Shown one piece after another: positions 35,391 through 45,296 of a DNA stretch of 64,000 nucleotides. The position numbers were made by a program, and so were the translations under genes. The notes below the pieces were generated by a model. That model was not told the DNA's origin. It ran no database searches and was given only the letters and a program-made list of their open reading frames with translations. The DNA comes from CAVSUZ01 sp963834715 (GTDB taxonomy: Bacteria > Pseudomonadota > Alphaproteobacteria > Acetobacterales > Acetobacteraceae), in NCBI GenBank assembly GCA_963834715.1, contig CAWIDE010000006.1, forward strand, positions 682,001 to 746,000, in the 5' to 3' direction. Position 1 is the first letter of the stretch. Each line of letters starts with the position of its first letter.

Positions 35391-37187
35391 ATGTAGCCAT
35401 GTAATCCGGAAAATTGGGACTTGTACTCGCGGCGGTGTTGTGCCAAAGCGCTGGCATGTATATCGAAGCTGTTCCGAATCGGAACTCGCCTCCCGCCATT
35501 CTGCTGCGCGAGAGTTACCGCCAGGATGGCAAGGTCCGTAAGCGCACGATCTGCAACCTCTCCGATTGGCCCGCCGAGCACGTTGAAGGCCTGCGCGGTG
35601 TTCTCAAAGGCGGCGTTGTCATTCCCGCCGAGCGGGATGCGTTCACCATCACCCGCAGTCTGCCGCACGGGCACGTTGCGGCGGCGCTCGGGACGGCCCG
35701 CAAGATAGGGCTTGATCGGATGCTCGGCGATCGCGATCGATGCCGCGATCTTGCCCTCGCGCTGGTGATCGGGCGCATTATCGAGCCGGCATCCAAGCTC
35801 GCCACCGCTCGTGCACTTTCCCCCACCACCGCTGCATCGAGCCTTGGCGAAATGCTTGGCCTCGGTGAGGTCGACGAGGACGAGCTCTATGCCGCGCTGG
35901 ACTGGCTGCTGGAACGCCAGCCTGCCATCGAGACGGCCTTGGCCAAGCGCCATCTCACCAATGGCACACTGGTGCTGTATGACGTCTCGTCGAGCTACAT
36001 GGAAGGCCGCCGCTGCCCGCTCGCCCAGCGTGGTTACAGCCGCGACGGCAAGAAGGGCACGCGGCAAATCATCTATGGCCTCCTCTGCGCTCCCGACGGC
36101 TGTCCGATCGCCATCGAGGTATTTGAGGGCGATACCGCCGATCCGATGACGCTGGCCAGTCAGATCGAAAAGCTCAAGCGGCGGTTCCATCTCGATCACG
36201 TGGTTATGGTCGGGGACCGCGGTATGATCACTCAGGCGCGCATCACTACTGACGTTAAATCCGCAGGCTTCGACTGGATCACGGCACTGCGCGCGCCGGC
36301 GATCAAGGCGTTGATGGAAACCGGTGCTCTGCAACTCTCGCTATTCGATCAGCGCGACTTGGCCAGTATAACGGTGGCCGAATTCCCGGGTGAGCGCCTG
36401 ATCGTTTGCCGTAATCCCGATCTCGCGGTCGAGCGCGCCCGCAAGCGTGAAGATCTGTTGGCCGCCACCGAACGTGACCTCTCCCGTATCCAGATCGCGG
36501 TCGCGCGCAAGCGCAATCCCCTGCGTGGCGCTGCGCGGATCGCACTCGCCGTTGGTGGGGTGATCAACAAGCACAAGGTCGGCAAGCATTTTGCCATCGA
36601 GATCACTGATACCGTCTTCAGCTTCGCCCGTAAGACCGCCGAGATCGCCGCTGAAGCAGCAACCGATGGCGTCTATGTCGTGCGGACCAGCCTGTCGGAA
36701 AGCGCGCTCGATGATACCGCGACCGTGCGAAGCTACAAGTCACTTGCGCTTGTGGAGCGGGCCTTTCGCTGCATCAAAACCGTCGATCTGCAGATCAGGC
36801 CTGTGCATCACTGGCTGGCAGACCGCGTGCGGGCGCACGTCTTCTTGTACATGTTAGCCTACTACCTCGAATGGCATATCCGGACCTGCCTGGCGCCAAT
36901 GCTGTTCGATGATGCCGATAGGGAAGCGGCCGAAGCCTTACGAGACAGCGTGGTGGCGAAAGCCGAACGTTCCCCGGCTGCCATCGCCAAGCAGACCACA
37001 GGGCTCACCCCGGACGGCCTGCCAGTGCATAGCTTCCGTTCATTATTGGACGATCTGGCAACCGTGGCGCGCAACACCATCACCACCGCGATCACACCGG
37101 ACTATCACCTTACCGTCATCACCAGGCCAACACCGCTGCAGGAGAAAGCGTTCAATCTCCTCGGCGTCAATTGTAGCCAGTAATCCA
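35391..37187 (+). mobile_element. IS1634-type insertion sequence (approximate limits)
   Basis: The limits are set by similar sequences on both sides of the transposase: ATGTAGCCATGTAATCC at 35391 and TTGTAGCCAGTAATCC at 37171. These are in direct orientation, so they are not terminal inverted repeats. True ends and target duplication were not resolved. Confidence 0.5.
35456..37183 (+). CDS. IS1634-family (IS4-like) DDE transposase
   Basis: An intact transposase of about 575 residues starting at ATG 35456 (MYIEAVPNRNSPPAILLRES, the usual IS1634 start). Seen: TNGTLVLYDVSSSYMEGR (first catalytic Asp region), GCPIAIEVFEGDTADPMTL, DHVVMVGDRGMITQARI (second Asp), and LVERAFRCIKTVDLQIRPVH (Glu of the YREK-like motif). 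KIGLDRMLGDRDRCRDLALALV lies in the N-terminal domain. No internal stop or frameshift, so the element could be active. Confidence 0.92.
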   Translation: MYIEAVPNRNSPPAILLRESYRQDGKVRKRTICNLSDWPAEHVEGLRGVLKGGVVIPAERDAFTITRSLPHGHVAAALGTARKIGLDRMLGDRDRCRDLALALVIGRIIEPASKLATARALSPTTAASSLGEMLGLGEVDEDELYAALDWLLERQPAIETALAKRHLTNGTLVLYDVSSSYMEGRRCPLAQRGYSRDGKKGTRQIIYGLLCAPDGCPIAIEVFEGDTADPMTLASQIEKLKRRFHLDHVVMVGDRGMITQARITTDVKSAGFDWITALRAPAIKALMETGALQLSLFDQRDLASITVAEFPGERLIVCRNPDLAVERARKREDLLAATERDLSRIQIAVARKRNPLRGAARIALAVGGVINKHKVGKHFAIEITDTVFSFARKTAEIAAEAATDGVYVVRTSLSESALDDTATVRSYKSLALVERAFRCIKTVDLQIRPVHHWLADRVRAHVFLYMLAYYLEWHIRTCLAPMLFDDADREAAEALRDSVVAKAERSPAAIAKQTTGLTPDGLPVHSFRSLLDDLATVARNTITTAITPDYHLTVITRPTPLQEKAFNLLGVNCSQ

Positions 37188-37596
37188 CAGATCGCGAGAC
37201 AGAATGTGTAGATGCATCAGTAACTTGCGTGTCTACGGGCTAGGAAGTTCGGACTAAACAGTTGAGAGGCCATAGCTAGGGGTCCACTGCTTATTTGCAG
37301 CCGACCGTTCCAGGAGTGCCAGGTTCTCGACATCCGGCTCGATCAGGACGCACAAACCCTGGCACGACCAAGCTTGCCGATGAAGAAGAACAGTTCGGCC
37401 ACAACATTTTGTCGGGCGCGCGGCCGCAGCCGATCTGGTGGGTCTCCGCGCGGTCCACCTACGTCGTCGGGCGTAAGCAGTACTATGCGAAGTCGGCAGT
37501 CTCGCTGTGCTGCTCAAAATTTTCGATGATGGTGAGGCCCTGGGCTGCTCGCGCAGAATAACGGCTTCGAGACCGGCCTTCTCAACGAGCCTAGCT

Positions 37597-39352
37597 ACTT
37601 TCCGGCGCAAAATACCTGGTGATTTTGGGCTAACGGCGCCTCTTTGACGTCCCGCAAGCTGCATGGGCGTACAGAATCAACGGCGACATGAAAAAATCGA
37701 AAAAGCATAAAAAACGCAACTATCGAATCAGTGCTTCTGCTAGGCGCGACGCGGCGACGAGATGCGAACCTCGCAGCTGATCGATGGCGAGTGCATCTCA
37801 CCGCGGAGGCAAGCGAGGTGATTAAGACCAGGCGCCTGCAGCGCAGCTTCGGCGATGGATTGATTGCCGCAGAGGTCGAGGATCTATATGAAACCTGGAT
37901 GAAGCACGTCGATGCGGCGCTGGAAGACGAAGCAATCGTCTCGACGGTCTACCACGCCCTGTCACAGCGTCACCCCAATAGTTGCCGGCGTGGCCGCCAG
38001 GGTTTTCCAGCCGAGGTAGTCGTCCGGTTGCTGATCCTGAAACACCTGCGCAACTGGAGCTATGAGGAGCTGGAGCGTGAAGTCCGCGCCAATCTGGTGT
38101 ACCGCGATTTCACGCGCGTCGGTGGCGGCAAGATGCCGGATGCTAAGACGATGGGCCGCTGGGGCGTGGCGCTGGGGCCGGCGGTCGTCGCGCAGATCCA
38201 CCAACGAATTATCCAAATCGCTCACGCCAAAGATGTTGTGCAGGGGCGAAGAATGCGCGTTGATACCACGGTGGTTGAAAGCAATATCCACTACCCCACC
38301 GACAGCAGCCTGTTGGGTGACGGGGTCCGCGTACTGACCCGCACCATGAAGAAGATCAGTCGGCTGACGGGCGCGGTCGGCGCCAAGCTGCGCGACCGGA
38401 GCCGGAGCGCAAAGTTGCGGATGCTGGAGATTGCTCGGGCTGCACGCGGCAAAGTGCCACCGAGTTGGGACAACCTGAAGCAGGCCTACGGCAAATTGCT
38501 GGATGTGGCCGGTCGGGTGGTGGGACAGGCGAAGCGCTTCTCCACGGAGATCGGCGAGGGCGTAAAGCGGTGCAAAGGGATGGTTCAGCAAGCCATGCTG
38601 GAAGGTCAGCGCCAGGCGCTGGACGCGATGGTGCCGCGGCTGCAGCAGGTCATGCGCCAGACCAAGGCGCGTATCCTCCTGGGTGACACCCGGAGCGAAA
38701 ACAAAATCGTCAGCTTGTTCGAGCCTTCGACCGAGGTGATCCGCAAAGGCAAGGCCAGCAAACCTACCGAGTTTGGCAAGCTGGTGAAACTACAGGAAGC
38801 GGAGAATCAGATCGTCATCGACTATGAGGTCTATGCTCAGCGACCCAATGATGCAGATCTGCTAATCCCTGCTATCGCCGCCCACCAGGCGAAGCTGGGA
38901 CGCATACCGAGGCTAGTCGCCGCCGATGCCGGCTTTTATTCCACCGAGAACGAGATCGCAGCGCACGCCAGAGGTGTCAAACGGGTCTGCATTCCCAATC
39001 GCTCCAACAAGAGCCGTAAACGTGAGCAGAAGAAGCGCTGGTTCCGCAACGGGCAGCGATGGCGCACCGGGTGCGAGGGGCGCATCAGCGTGAGCAAGCG
39101 ACGGCACGGCCTGAACCGTTGTCGATATCGCGGTGATGACGGGATGAAGCGCTGGGTCGGCCTCGGGGTAATTGCCGACAATTTGATCAATATCGGCCAC
39201 GCGATCGGCAGGCAGCAGGTCTGATCGGCCTCTGACGCCATAAGACTGCAGCACCTTGCGGTGACCTGTCGAGCTGTTCCGGGCAGACCCCAACGTTCTC
39301 GTTCAAGCCGCACCGCCCTTCCACCGGGACAGCGAATTTTGCGCCGGAAAGT
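37597..39352 (+). mobile_element. ISNCY-family element, 1756 bp, with perfect ends and target duplication
   Basis: Terminal inverted repeats ACTTTCCGGCGCAAAAT at 37597-37613 and its complement at 39336-39352, 17 bp perfect. A 4-bp target duplication AGCT flanks it (37593-37596 and 39353-39356). It carries one transposase gene and interrupts the TIR-domain gene. Confidence 0.92.
37818..39224 (+). CDS. ISNCY-family DDE transposase
   Basis: The start is GTG 37818 (VIKTRRLQRSFGDGLIAAEV), preceded by GGAGG eight bases upstream; the frame is open to 37731 but that part is unlike the family. Marks are GFPAEVVVRLLILKHLRNWS, LVYRDFTRVGGGKMPDAKTM, VQGRRMRVDTTVVESNIHYP, TDSSLLGDGVRVLTRTMKKI, and a C-terminal RIPRLVAADAGFYSTENE. 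About 468 residues with no disruption, so the element may be mobile. Confidence 0.9.
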   Translation: MIKTRRLQRSFGDGLIAAEVEDLYETWMKHVDAALEDEAIVSTVYHALSQRHPNSCRRGRQGFPAEVVVRLLILKHLRNWSYEELEREVRANLVYRDFTRVGGGKMPDAKTMGRWGVALGPAVVAQIHQRIIQIAHAKDVVQGRRMRVDTTVVESNIHYPTDSSLLGDGVRVLTRTMKKISRLTGAVGAKLRDRSRSAKLRMLEIARAARGKVPPSWDNLKQAYGKLLDVAGRVVGQAKRFSTEIGEGVKRCKGMVQQAMLEGQRQALDAMVPRLQQVMRQTKARILLGDTRSENKIVSLFEPSTEVIRKGKASKPTEFGKLVKLQEAENQIVIDYEVYAQRPNDADLLIPAIAAHQAKLGRIPRLVAADAGFYSTENEIAAHARGVKRVCIPNRSNKSRKREQKKRWFRNGQRWRTGCEGRISVSKRRHGLNRCRYRGDDGMKRWVGLGVIADNLINIGHAIGRQQV

Positions 39353-39408
39353 AGCTACGGTCTCGCGCGCAACCTCATCGTGGCCATGAACAATGAAGAC
39401 ACGGGCAT

Positions 39409-39456
<48 letters not shown>

Positions 39457-39524
39457 TGGCATTGTCTTCTGCATGAGCGGTTTAAATTCAGCCTTCTCCT
39501 TCACAGGGAACCGCGATTCAATCT

Positions 39525-39551
39525 AGCTGCCCGAGCTGCCCGAGCTGCCCG
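39525..39551. repeat. Three tandem copies of AGCTGCCCG
   Basis: A perfect 9-bp unit repeated three times, followed by a partial AG. On the minus strand it encodes GQLGQLGQLD at the end of an otherwise unsupported ORF. Its role is unknown. Confidence 0.85.
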
Positions 39552-39957
39552 AGGCGCAGATACGGCTGGGGCGCGAATACGGTTTGATGCCCGTGCTCCC
39601 GCGATCTTTTATCTGTACACCGGATCCTGCTGCCTACGATGCGGTACTCGCTGGGTTGGTGCAGGATGGTGCGCCCGTTTTCCGACCACTGCCGGGGTAC
39701 GCTGCCGATAAGCAGAGGCGATCCTGTGCAGATCGGATCATCGGCGCTTTTCCCCTGTCGATCCAAGCGGCCTAACAGCCGGCGAGACGAGGTGGAGCAG
39801 GGCAAACGCGACTGCGGTGTCATGCCGGGACTCATCGCACGCGTACCGCAGCCAGCCGGCGTTGGCTGGTTTCGGTATAGATTACGGTGTTCTTTATGTC
39901 CCGATGCCCAAGTAGTCCCGGATCAGCCGCGTGTCGGTATTCTTCTCAGCCAGATAG

Positions 39958-41472
39958 TCTTACTGTGTCATAAGTTCCTGCGCGACGTGACGCGCTGGCA
40001 GCAAGGGCAGCGCGGAAGAGTTTGCACCAATGCATGAGCGATCGCGATCCGGACCGTAGCGATGGAGTTGGAGACATGGCGCTCAGGTCTGATTGGGGGA
40101 TCCGCGGGGTCGGTAACTGCGGGGTAGGCGAGGCGTTTTGAAGGTTGGGGCTCGAGGTTCTGCTGAGGGGGGAATCGCACTCCGTTCGGAGATCAGGAAT
40201 CCGTAAGCCGCGATCGCCAGCGTGGCGTGATGATGAAAGCCACGCCAGCCGCGCCCTTCATAGTGGCCGAGCCCAAGTTCCTGCTTCAATTCCTGATAGT
40301 CGCGCTCAATCCGCCAGCGCAGTTTGGCCAGATTGACCAGATTCCGCAGCGGCATATCGGCCGAGAGCGTCGACAACCAATATTTAGTTGGCTCTGTTTC
40401 TGCCTTCGGCCATTCGATCAAGCACCATTCTTCCGGTCTCGGGCTGGTGCGATAATAGTCACGGTGCGCGGGCCGCACCCGTACCGCAGCAAAACGAGAC
40501 GTCAGCTTGGCGTTGCTGCCTTCGCGCCAAGTGACGCTGTGCCACTGCTGTTTCGGCAACCTCCGTGCCAATTCCTTGACAGACACCGGCTTATGCTTCG
40601 CATCGCGTCGCACCAGCTTCGGCGGGCGCCCATTTCCGCTCCAGCGTTTCGGTCGCTTCGGCGCCGTGCCCGGAGCCCAGAGGCTGGTCGAAGATGGGAT
40701 ACCAGCGACATAGCGCAAGCCAAGTTCGGTGATGCCATCGCGGAACTCGGTATCGACGCCATAGCCTGCATCCATCAGCACAGTCGCCGGTGGCACGCCA
40801 GCCAGCAGCGCCGATTGGATCTGCCCCAGGGCGATTTGTGGTTTGGTCTGGAACGCAATGTCATCGGGAATGCCTGCCTTGGCGCGTCGGGCCGCGTCAT
40901 TGGCCCACACCTCCGGCAGATACAGCCGGTACGCGATCGGCAGGCTGGCGTGGCCGTTGGCGACTGACAAACTCACCGCGACCTGGCAGTTTTCCTGTTT
41001 GCCGAGCTGACCACAATACTGCCTCGCGACGCCAACCGAATGCGTCCCCTTCTTGGGAAATGCGGTATCGTCGATAATCCATGCACGGATCGCGCCGTGC
41101 TGTTCGATGGAGGGCAACACTTGCTGACGCACGACGTTGAGCACCGGCTCGTCCGACCAGTCGGCTTTGGCGACAAGATGATGCAGCGATTGGTGCGTCG
41201 CCTGCACCCGTGCGGGTGCTACACGGGCGGCCATCGGTTCGATGCTCTTCCGCGGGCCGGGCAACACCAAACCAGTACAGTAGGAATGGAACGGTGCCGC
41301 TCGGTCGGCGTGTCCAAGCGTCGCTGTCAGTGCCTCAACATAGGCCGCGAATCGTGATTCGCCGCCTTGTCTGTCGGATTCGAGACCCACACTCCGCCTC
41401 CGCGAGTGAGAATCTCCATCCGTACACACCGAGAATCAAATCGTACAAGGGGATTTTTATGACACAGTAAGA
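39958..41472 (-). mobile_element. IS701-family element, 1515 bp, with perfect ends and target duplication
   Basis: Terminal inverted repeats TCTTACTGTGTCATAA at 39958-39973 and its complement at 41457-41472, 16 bp perfect. A 4-bp target duplication ATAG lies at 39954-39957 and 41473-41476. It contains one transposase gene on the minus strand and splits the tyrosine recombinase relic. Confidence 0.92.
40083..41390 (-). CDS. IS701-family DDE transposase
   Basis: Typical IS701 transposase. Seen: RKSIEPMAARVAPARVQATH, IRAWIIDDTAFPKKGTHSVG (first Asp), ANGHASLPIAYRLYLPEVWA, ATVLMDAGYGVDTEFRDGI (second Asp), and RWRIERDYQELKQELGLGHY (catalytic Glu). I choose GTG 41390 because GGAGGC sits just upstream; the frame is open to ATG 41429. 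About 435 residues, undisturbed. Confidence 0.93.
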   Translation of the reverse strand: MGLESDRQGGESRFAAYVEALTATLGHADRAAPFHSYCTGLVLPGPRKSIEPMAARVAPARVQATHQSLHHLVAKADWSDEPVLNVVRQQVLPSIEQHGAIRAWIIDDTAFPKKGTHSVGVARQYCGQLGKQENCQVAVSLSVANGHASLPIAYRLYLPEVWANDAARRAKAGIPDDIAFQTKPQIALGQIQSALLAGVPPATVLMDAGYGVDTEFRDGITELGLRYVAGIPSSTSLWAPGTAPKRPKRWSGNGRPPKLVRRDAKHKPVSVKELARRLPKQQWHSVTWREGSNAKLTSRFAAVRVRPAHRDYYRTSPRPEEWCLIEWPKAETEPTKYWLSTLSADMPLRNLVNLAKLRWRIERDYQELKQELGLGHYEGRGWRGFHHHATLAIAAYGFLISERSAIPPSAEPRAPTFKTPRLPRSYRPRGSPNQT

Positions 41473-41690
41473 ATAGAAGCCGCACGCATGGCGAAGTTGG
41501 TGCGGATGGCACACTGGAACCCCAGCCCAGCAACTTCCCCTGCCCGCTTACAGACCGCCTGCACCGCATCGACAGACATCGGGCCGCCGCGCTCGCTCCC
41601 TGAAGACGTAATGGCCGTCTGCGTCCGCGTTCAGCCGTCCCCCGCTCCACAGTTGTATGCGCTGTGAGTTTCCCACAGCTTGACGTGGGA

Positions 41691-42306
41691 TCAGGTCGAC
41701 CAGCTTCTGGCGCGTTGCGGCATCCAGAACTCGCGGATTGCCGGGACCACCAGGGGAATGTCGTGATAGGCGTTTCGCAGGAACTCTTCGCCTTCAGGAC
41801 CGGGCCGCACCTGTCCGAGCAGAGGACGCCCGGCTTCGGGTCCAGTGGATCAGAATGGGGAGCAGAAGCCGGTGTTCGATCCGGCTGAGATCACGGAGCG
41901 GATGCCAGGCGTCGTGGCGGAGTTTCATCGCGGCCAAGAACCCCACGCACCAGGGGCCCGCCAGGACCGTACCTTCGTCGGTGCGCTCAAAGATCGGGGC
42001 GTACTGCTCCGGTGCCGTGGCCAACCCCTCGCTGATGTCATTGAAGCGCATGACGATCGCCATCATTGCGGCGGCCTGCTCCGAGCCTTCCATGCCGAGT
42101 CCACTGTGTGGCCCAAGCATGTGACGCAGCCATTCGCGCGGATCGATGAAGCATGGCCCGATGATGGTGGCGGTCAGATAGCCGTCGAGGATGGAGACGC
42201 CGTCGATCAGCGGTGGCGGATCGAGCTGGTCGATCCAGGTTTCGAGTTCCTCCAGGCTCATCGCCTCGCACACATAGCGACGCCGTCTGGTGCGTGATTG
42301 CCTCAT
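41691..42306 (-). pseudogene. UPF0149/YecA-like passenger gene of the IS66 element, frameshifted
   Basis: Starts at ATG 42306, overlapping the transposase stop by four bases. Reads YVCEAMSLEELETWIDQL, SILDGYLTATIIGPCFIDPR, WLRHMLGP...GPWCVGFLAAMKLRHDAW, then loses frame near 41830. The other frame continues DPEAGRPLLGQVRPGPEG, EEFLRNAYHDIPLVVPAIRE and FWMPQRARSWST to TGA 41691. UPF0149 genes are known passengers at the end of IS66 elements. Its role in transposition is unknown. Confidence 0.78.
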
Positions 42307-43871
42307 GCGGCAACCGCCGTCTGTCCCACCCGGGCTGCTTTCCACACCCCTGGTAATAACGCATGCAAGGCGTTCACCTTGGTCTGACCCGACACGATCT
42401 TCTCCAGCACATCCGCCAGGTAAGTTTGCGGATCGAGCTCATGCAGCTTGGCGGTGTTGATGATCGATGCGAGAATCGCCCACGCCTCTGCCCCGCGCTG
42501 CGAGCCGGCGAATAACGCGTTGCGGCGCCCCAGAGCAATCGGGCGCATCGTCCGTTCCACCACGTTGCTGTCTACCTCGACGCGGCCGTCGGTGAGGAAC
42601 ACTGTCAGGCCATCCCAGTGGTTGAGGGTATACCTGATCGCTTCCGCCAAATTCGATTTCGCCAACTCTCCAGCCAGACGCTCCATCAACCAGGTTCTGA
42701 ACGCCTCGAGGATTGGCTTGGTCTCGGCCTGTCGGACGGTGACGCGCTCGGCTGCGGTCAGACCGCGGATTCGCTGCTCGATGGCATACACGGCCCCAAT
42801 TCGTTCCAAAGCCTCGGCAGCCACTGCTGACTTCGATGACTGGTAAACCTCGAAGAACTGGCGCCGCGCATGAGCGAGACAGTACGCCAGGGTGACCGCC
42901 CCGCCGGGACGGTTCGGCTTGGTCAGTTCCCCGTATCCGGCATAACCATCCACCTGCAGCACGCCGCGGAACTTGCTCAGGTGCTCGTGCACATGTTTCC
43001 CCTTCCGGTCTTCCGCGAAGATATAGACCACAGCCGGCGGCGCCGGTCCCTGCCATGGTCGATCATCGACTGCATACGACCAGAACCGCGCCGTTCGTGT
43101 TCGTCGTCGTCGGCGATCCAATACCGGCAATGGTGTATCATCGCAGAAGACTTTCGGTGAGGACAGCACAGTATCGACGAGCAGCTCATAAAGTGGTTTC
43201 AGCCACCAGGCCGCTCGCAATACCCAATGGACCAGGGTCGAACGGTCGAGATCGACGCCGTGGCCCCGCAACATGTCCGTCTGCCGGTTCAAGGGCAGGT
43301 GCCAAGCGAACTTCCCAACTACTATTGAGGTGACCAACGCGGTTGTCGCCATGCCATTCTCGACCAGCCGTGGTGGCGCTTTGGCCTGCACCACGGCTCC
43401 CTCGCAGGACCGGCATCCGTAGCGCGGTCGGCGGATGCGCTTGACCTAAATCACCGCCGGGATTACGTCGAGCTGCTCGCTTACGTCTTCTCCGATCAAA
43501 TGCAGGACACCGCCACAGCATGGGCAAACCTTGCTGTCAGGTTCGATCACCACCTCGCAGCGAGGCAGGTGCTTCGGCAGGGCGCCAATGTTGCGCGTCG
43601 CCTTCTGTCGGGGAAGGCAGGCTCGGGCAGACTGCTGCACGACACCATCGTCGTTGGCGGCCGCCGCGGGCGTCTCAGTGATTACTGCATCGCCCACATC
43701 AAGCGGCAGCTGCGCGCTATCGCCGATGAGTTTTTCTGAACGCGGGCCATACACCACGCGCTTCAGCGTATCGACCATCCCCTGCAGATGCGCATTTCGC
43801 TCCTGCAGCTCGATGATGATCTCGATCAGACGATCGGGATCGCGCGGCAGCGAGGCCGGATCTGAAGCCAT
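42303..43871 (-). pseudogene. tnpC: IS66 transposase TnpC with an in-frame amber codon
   Basis: From ATG 43871 (MASDPASLPRDPDRLIEIII) the frame runs through the leucine-zipper-like start, YGPRSEKLIGD and the CPCCGG zinc motif to TAG at 43446-43448. The same frame goes straight on with VKRIRRPRYGCR, SPKVFCDDTPLPVLDRRRRR (catalytic region), VQVDGYAGYGEL-like and ALGRRNALFAGSQRGAEAWA to stop 42303. The second IS66 copy at 56 kb has CAG at the same place (ILQVKRIRR), so TAG is a C-to-T nonsense change. Confidence 0.9.
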
Positions 43872-43920
43872 GCCAGCAAATTATCGAACCGCGACTCGAT
43901 TCGTACAGCGATAATTCCTC

Positions 43921-44289
43921 TCACCCGGCCGTCTGATGAGCCAGAAGCGCTGTCGTCCGTGGTACCACCTGTGACCAGTCGACACCGGAGAATAGCAAAT
44001 TCAGTTGCGCCGCACTCAGCGTCACCGCCCCATCCTGCACGGGCGGCCACGTGAAGCGTCCACGCTCCAGCCGTTTGCTCAATAACACCAGGCCAGACCC
44101 ATCCCAGACCAAAATCTTTAGCCGGTCAGCGCGTTTCGCCCGGAAGACGAACACATCGCCGGCGAATGGATCGACTGTCAGTGTCTCCTTCACCAGTGTG
44201 GACAGGCTGTCCATGCCGCGGCGAAAATCGACTGGCCGGGCGGTCACCAGGATGCGCAGCCCAGGTCGCACCGGAAGATCGATAATCAT
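43921..44289 (-). CDS. tnpB: IS66 Orf2 (TnpB)
   Basis: The 122-residue accessory protein of IS66 elements. Hallmarks: LRILVTARPVDFRRGMDSLS, DPFAGDVFVFRAKRADRLKI, WDGSGLVLLSKRLERGRFTW. It overlaps tnpA by four bases and precedes tnpC, the usual IS66 order. Needed for IS66 transposition but of unclear biochemical role. It is very similar to the copy at 55842-56207. Confidence 0.93.
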   Translation of the reverse strand: MIIDLPVRPGLRILVTARPVDFRRGMDSLSTLVKETLTVDPFAGDVFVFRAKRADRLKILVWDGSGLVLLSKRLERGRFTWPPVQDGAVTLSAAQLNLLFSGVDWSQVVPRTTALLAHQTAG

Positions 44290-44762
44290 GATCGGCGCCC
44301 GAGATGGGTGAGGACCTGCCGCAAGGCGGCCGCATCAACCGCGCCCCTGACACGCACGCGCGCACCGCCGATCTCGATATCGATACTGCCGGTTGCCAAC
44401 TCCCCTCTGGCATCTTCCGGCCGCGCAGATGCCGCCAACGCGGCATCTTCATGCTGCTCTGCCGCCGAGGACTTTGGCCGGGCAGTGGTCTCGTCCACGA
44501 TCCGGACCGGCACAAATGCCGGCTGGCCGCCGGCAACATGCTTCCGCGCCTGCCGACGCCACGTCCACAACAGGCCGCGGTTCACGCCGTGCCGGAGAGC
44601 CACCTCCGAAACCTTCGCCCCCGGTTGAAAGCTGTCGGCCAGGATCCGGGCCTTCTCTTCCGCCGTCCAGCGCCGCCGCTGCGTCTCGCCGGTTATCAGC
44701 TCGATCCGCCGATACGTGCTACGCTGGTGACCGTCTTGATCACAGTCATCAGAGACTCGCAT
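44286..44762 (-). CDS. tnpA: IS66 Orf1 (TnpA)
   Basis: A HTH protein of the IS66 family: RRWTAEEKARILADSFQPGA, KVSEVALRHGVNRGLLWTWR, and the C-terminal IEIGGARVRVRGAVDAAALR. Start placed at ATG 44762; ATG 44789 in the same frame is also possible. Intact. The ends of the IS66 element were not resolved, because IS66-like GTAAGCG at 44877 is in the wrong orientation for it. Confidence 0.88.
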   Translation of the reverse strand: MRVSDDCDQDGHQRSTYRRIELITGETQRRRWTAEEKARILADSFQPGAKVSEVALRHGVNRGLLWTWRRQARKHVAGGQPAFVPVRIVDETTARPKSSAAEQHEDAALAASARPEDARGELATGSIDIEIGGARVRVRGAVDAAALRQVLTHLGRRS

Positions 44763-44909
44763 TTGCCATCGCGACATCCCCGCGCTCAATCACAGAGCAG
44801 AGCACTTCGCCCTTACTCCCACCTTATCCCAGGTGGGCAACTCGCAGCGGTTACCCACAGTTGAGTGAGACATCCCGTAAGCGGACGGCATCCGCAGGAG
44901 GGATGATCG

Positions 44910-45296
44910 ATGAAGCAAGGCAGAACGCAGCAGCTGGACGTTGCCGGACCAGCGCAAGAGACTGATGCTGTCGAAGTCGGCCGGGGTGGGCGTATGTCGC
45001 GGCAACGTAAGACTGCGGCGGTCCTGCGGCTGCTGCAGCGCGAGGATCTCGAGACGGTGTCTCGCTCGCTCGGTGTGACCGCCGCCACTCTGGCGGCTTG
45101 GCGTGACGCTTTTCTGGCGGCGGGAGAAGCCGCGCTGGCGAGCCGGCCCGGCGATGGCGAGGAACTGGAGAGCCAACGCCTCAAGGCCAAGCTTGGCGAA
45201 GTCATGATCGAGCGTGACCTGTTGCACGAAAAGATTGTCACTTTGGAGATTGGCCGCCCTTGCATGGGGCGGAGAATGTCAAGCCCGGTTATCTCA
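44910..45296 (+). pseudogene. IS3-family OrfA and start of OrfB, cut by a group II intron
   Basis: From ATG 44910 the product reads an IS3-type OrfA: MSRQRKTAAVLRLLQREDLE, SRSLGVTAATLAAWRDAFLA (HTH), LKAKLGEVMIERDLLHEKI and EIGRP. An ATG at 45279 opens MSSPVIS, matching the usual OrfB start (MSRTISPVSG at 50 kb). The group II intron begins directly after it. No OrfB sequence follows the intron, so the downstream exon has been lost. Confidence 0.72.

Larger units (their letters stand above)
39850..41650 (-). pseudogene. Tyrosine recombinase remnant interrupted by an IS701 element
   Basis: The upstream part (~41650-41473) reads LNADADGHYVF...RERGGPMSVDAVQAV and KRAGEVAGLGFQCAIRTNFA in mixed frames. 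After the IS701 element it resumes with YLAEKNTDTRLIRDYLG (39966 to ~39915) and, one base shifted, HRDIKNTVIYTETSQRRL. This is the C-terminal catalytic part of a XerC/D-like integrase (HxLRH region degraded, LGH, catalytic Tyr in IYTET). The target duplication ATAG lets the two parts be joined. The N-terminus is missing. It may be the relic of the integrase of an earlier island. Confidence 0.75.

Noticed and set aside
35391..37187. Inverted repeats of the IS1634-type element
   Set aside because: The matching sequences at its two sides are in direct, not inverted, orientation, so they do not define the ends.
44877..44893. GTAAGCGGACGGCATCC as the right terminal repeat of the first IS66 element
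   Set aside because: It points the wrong way for that element and has no matching copy beyond tnpC.
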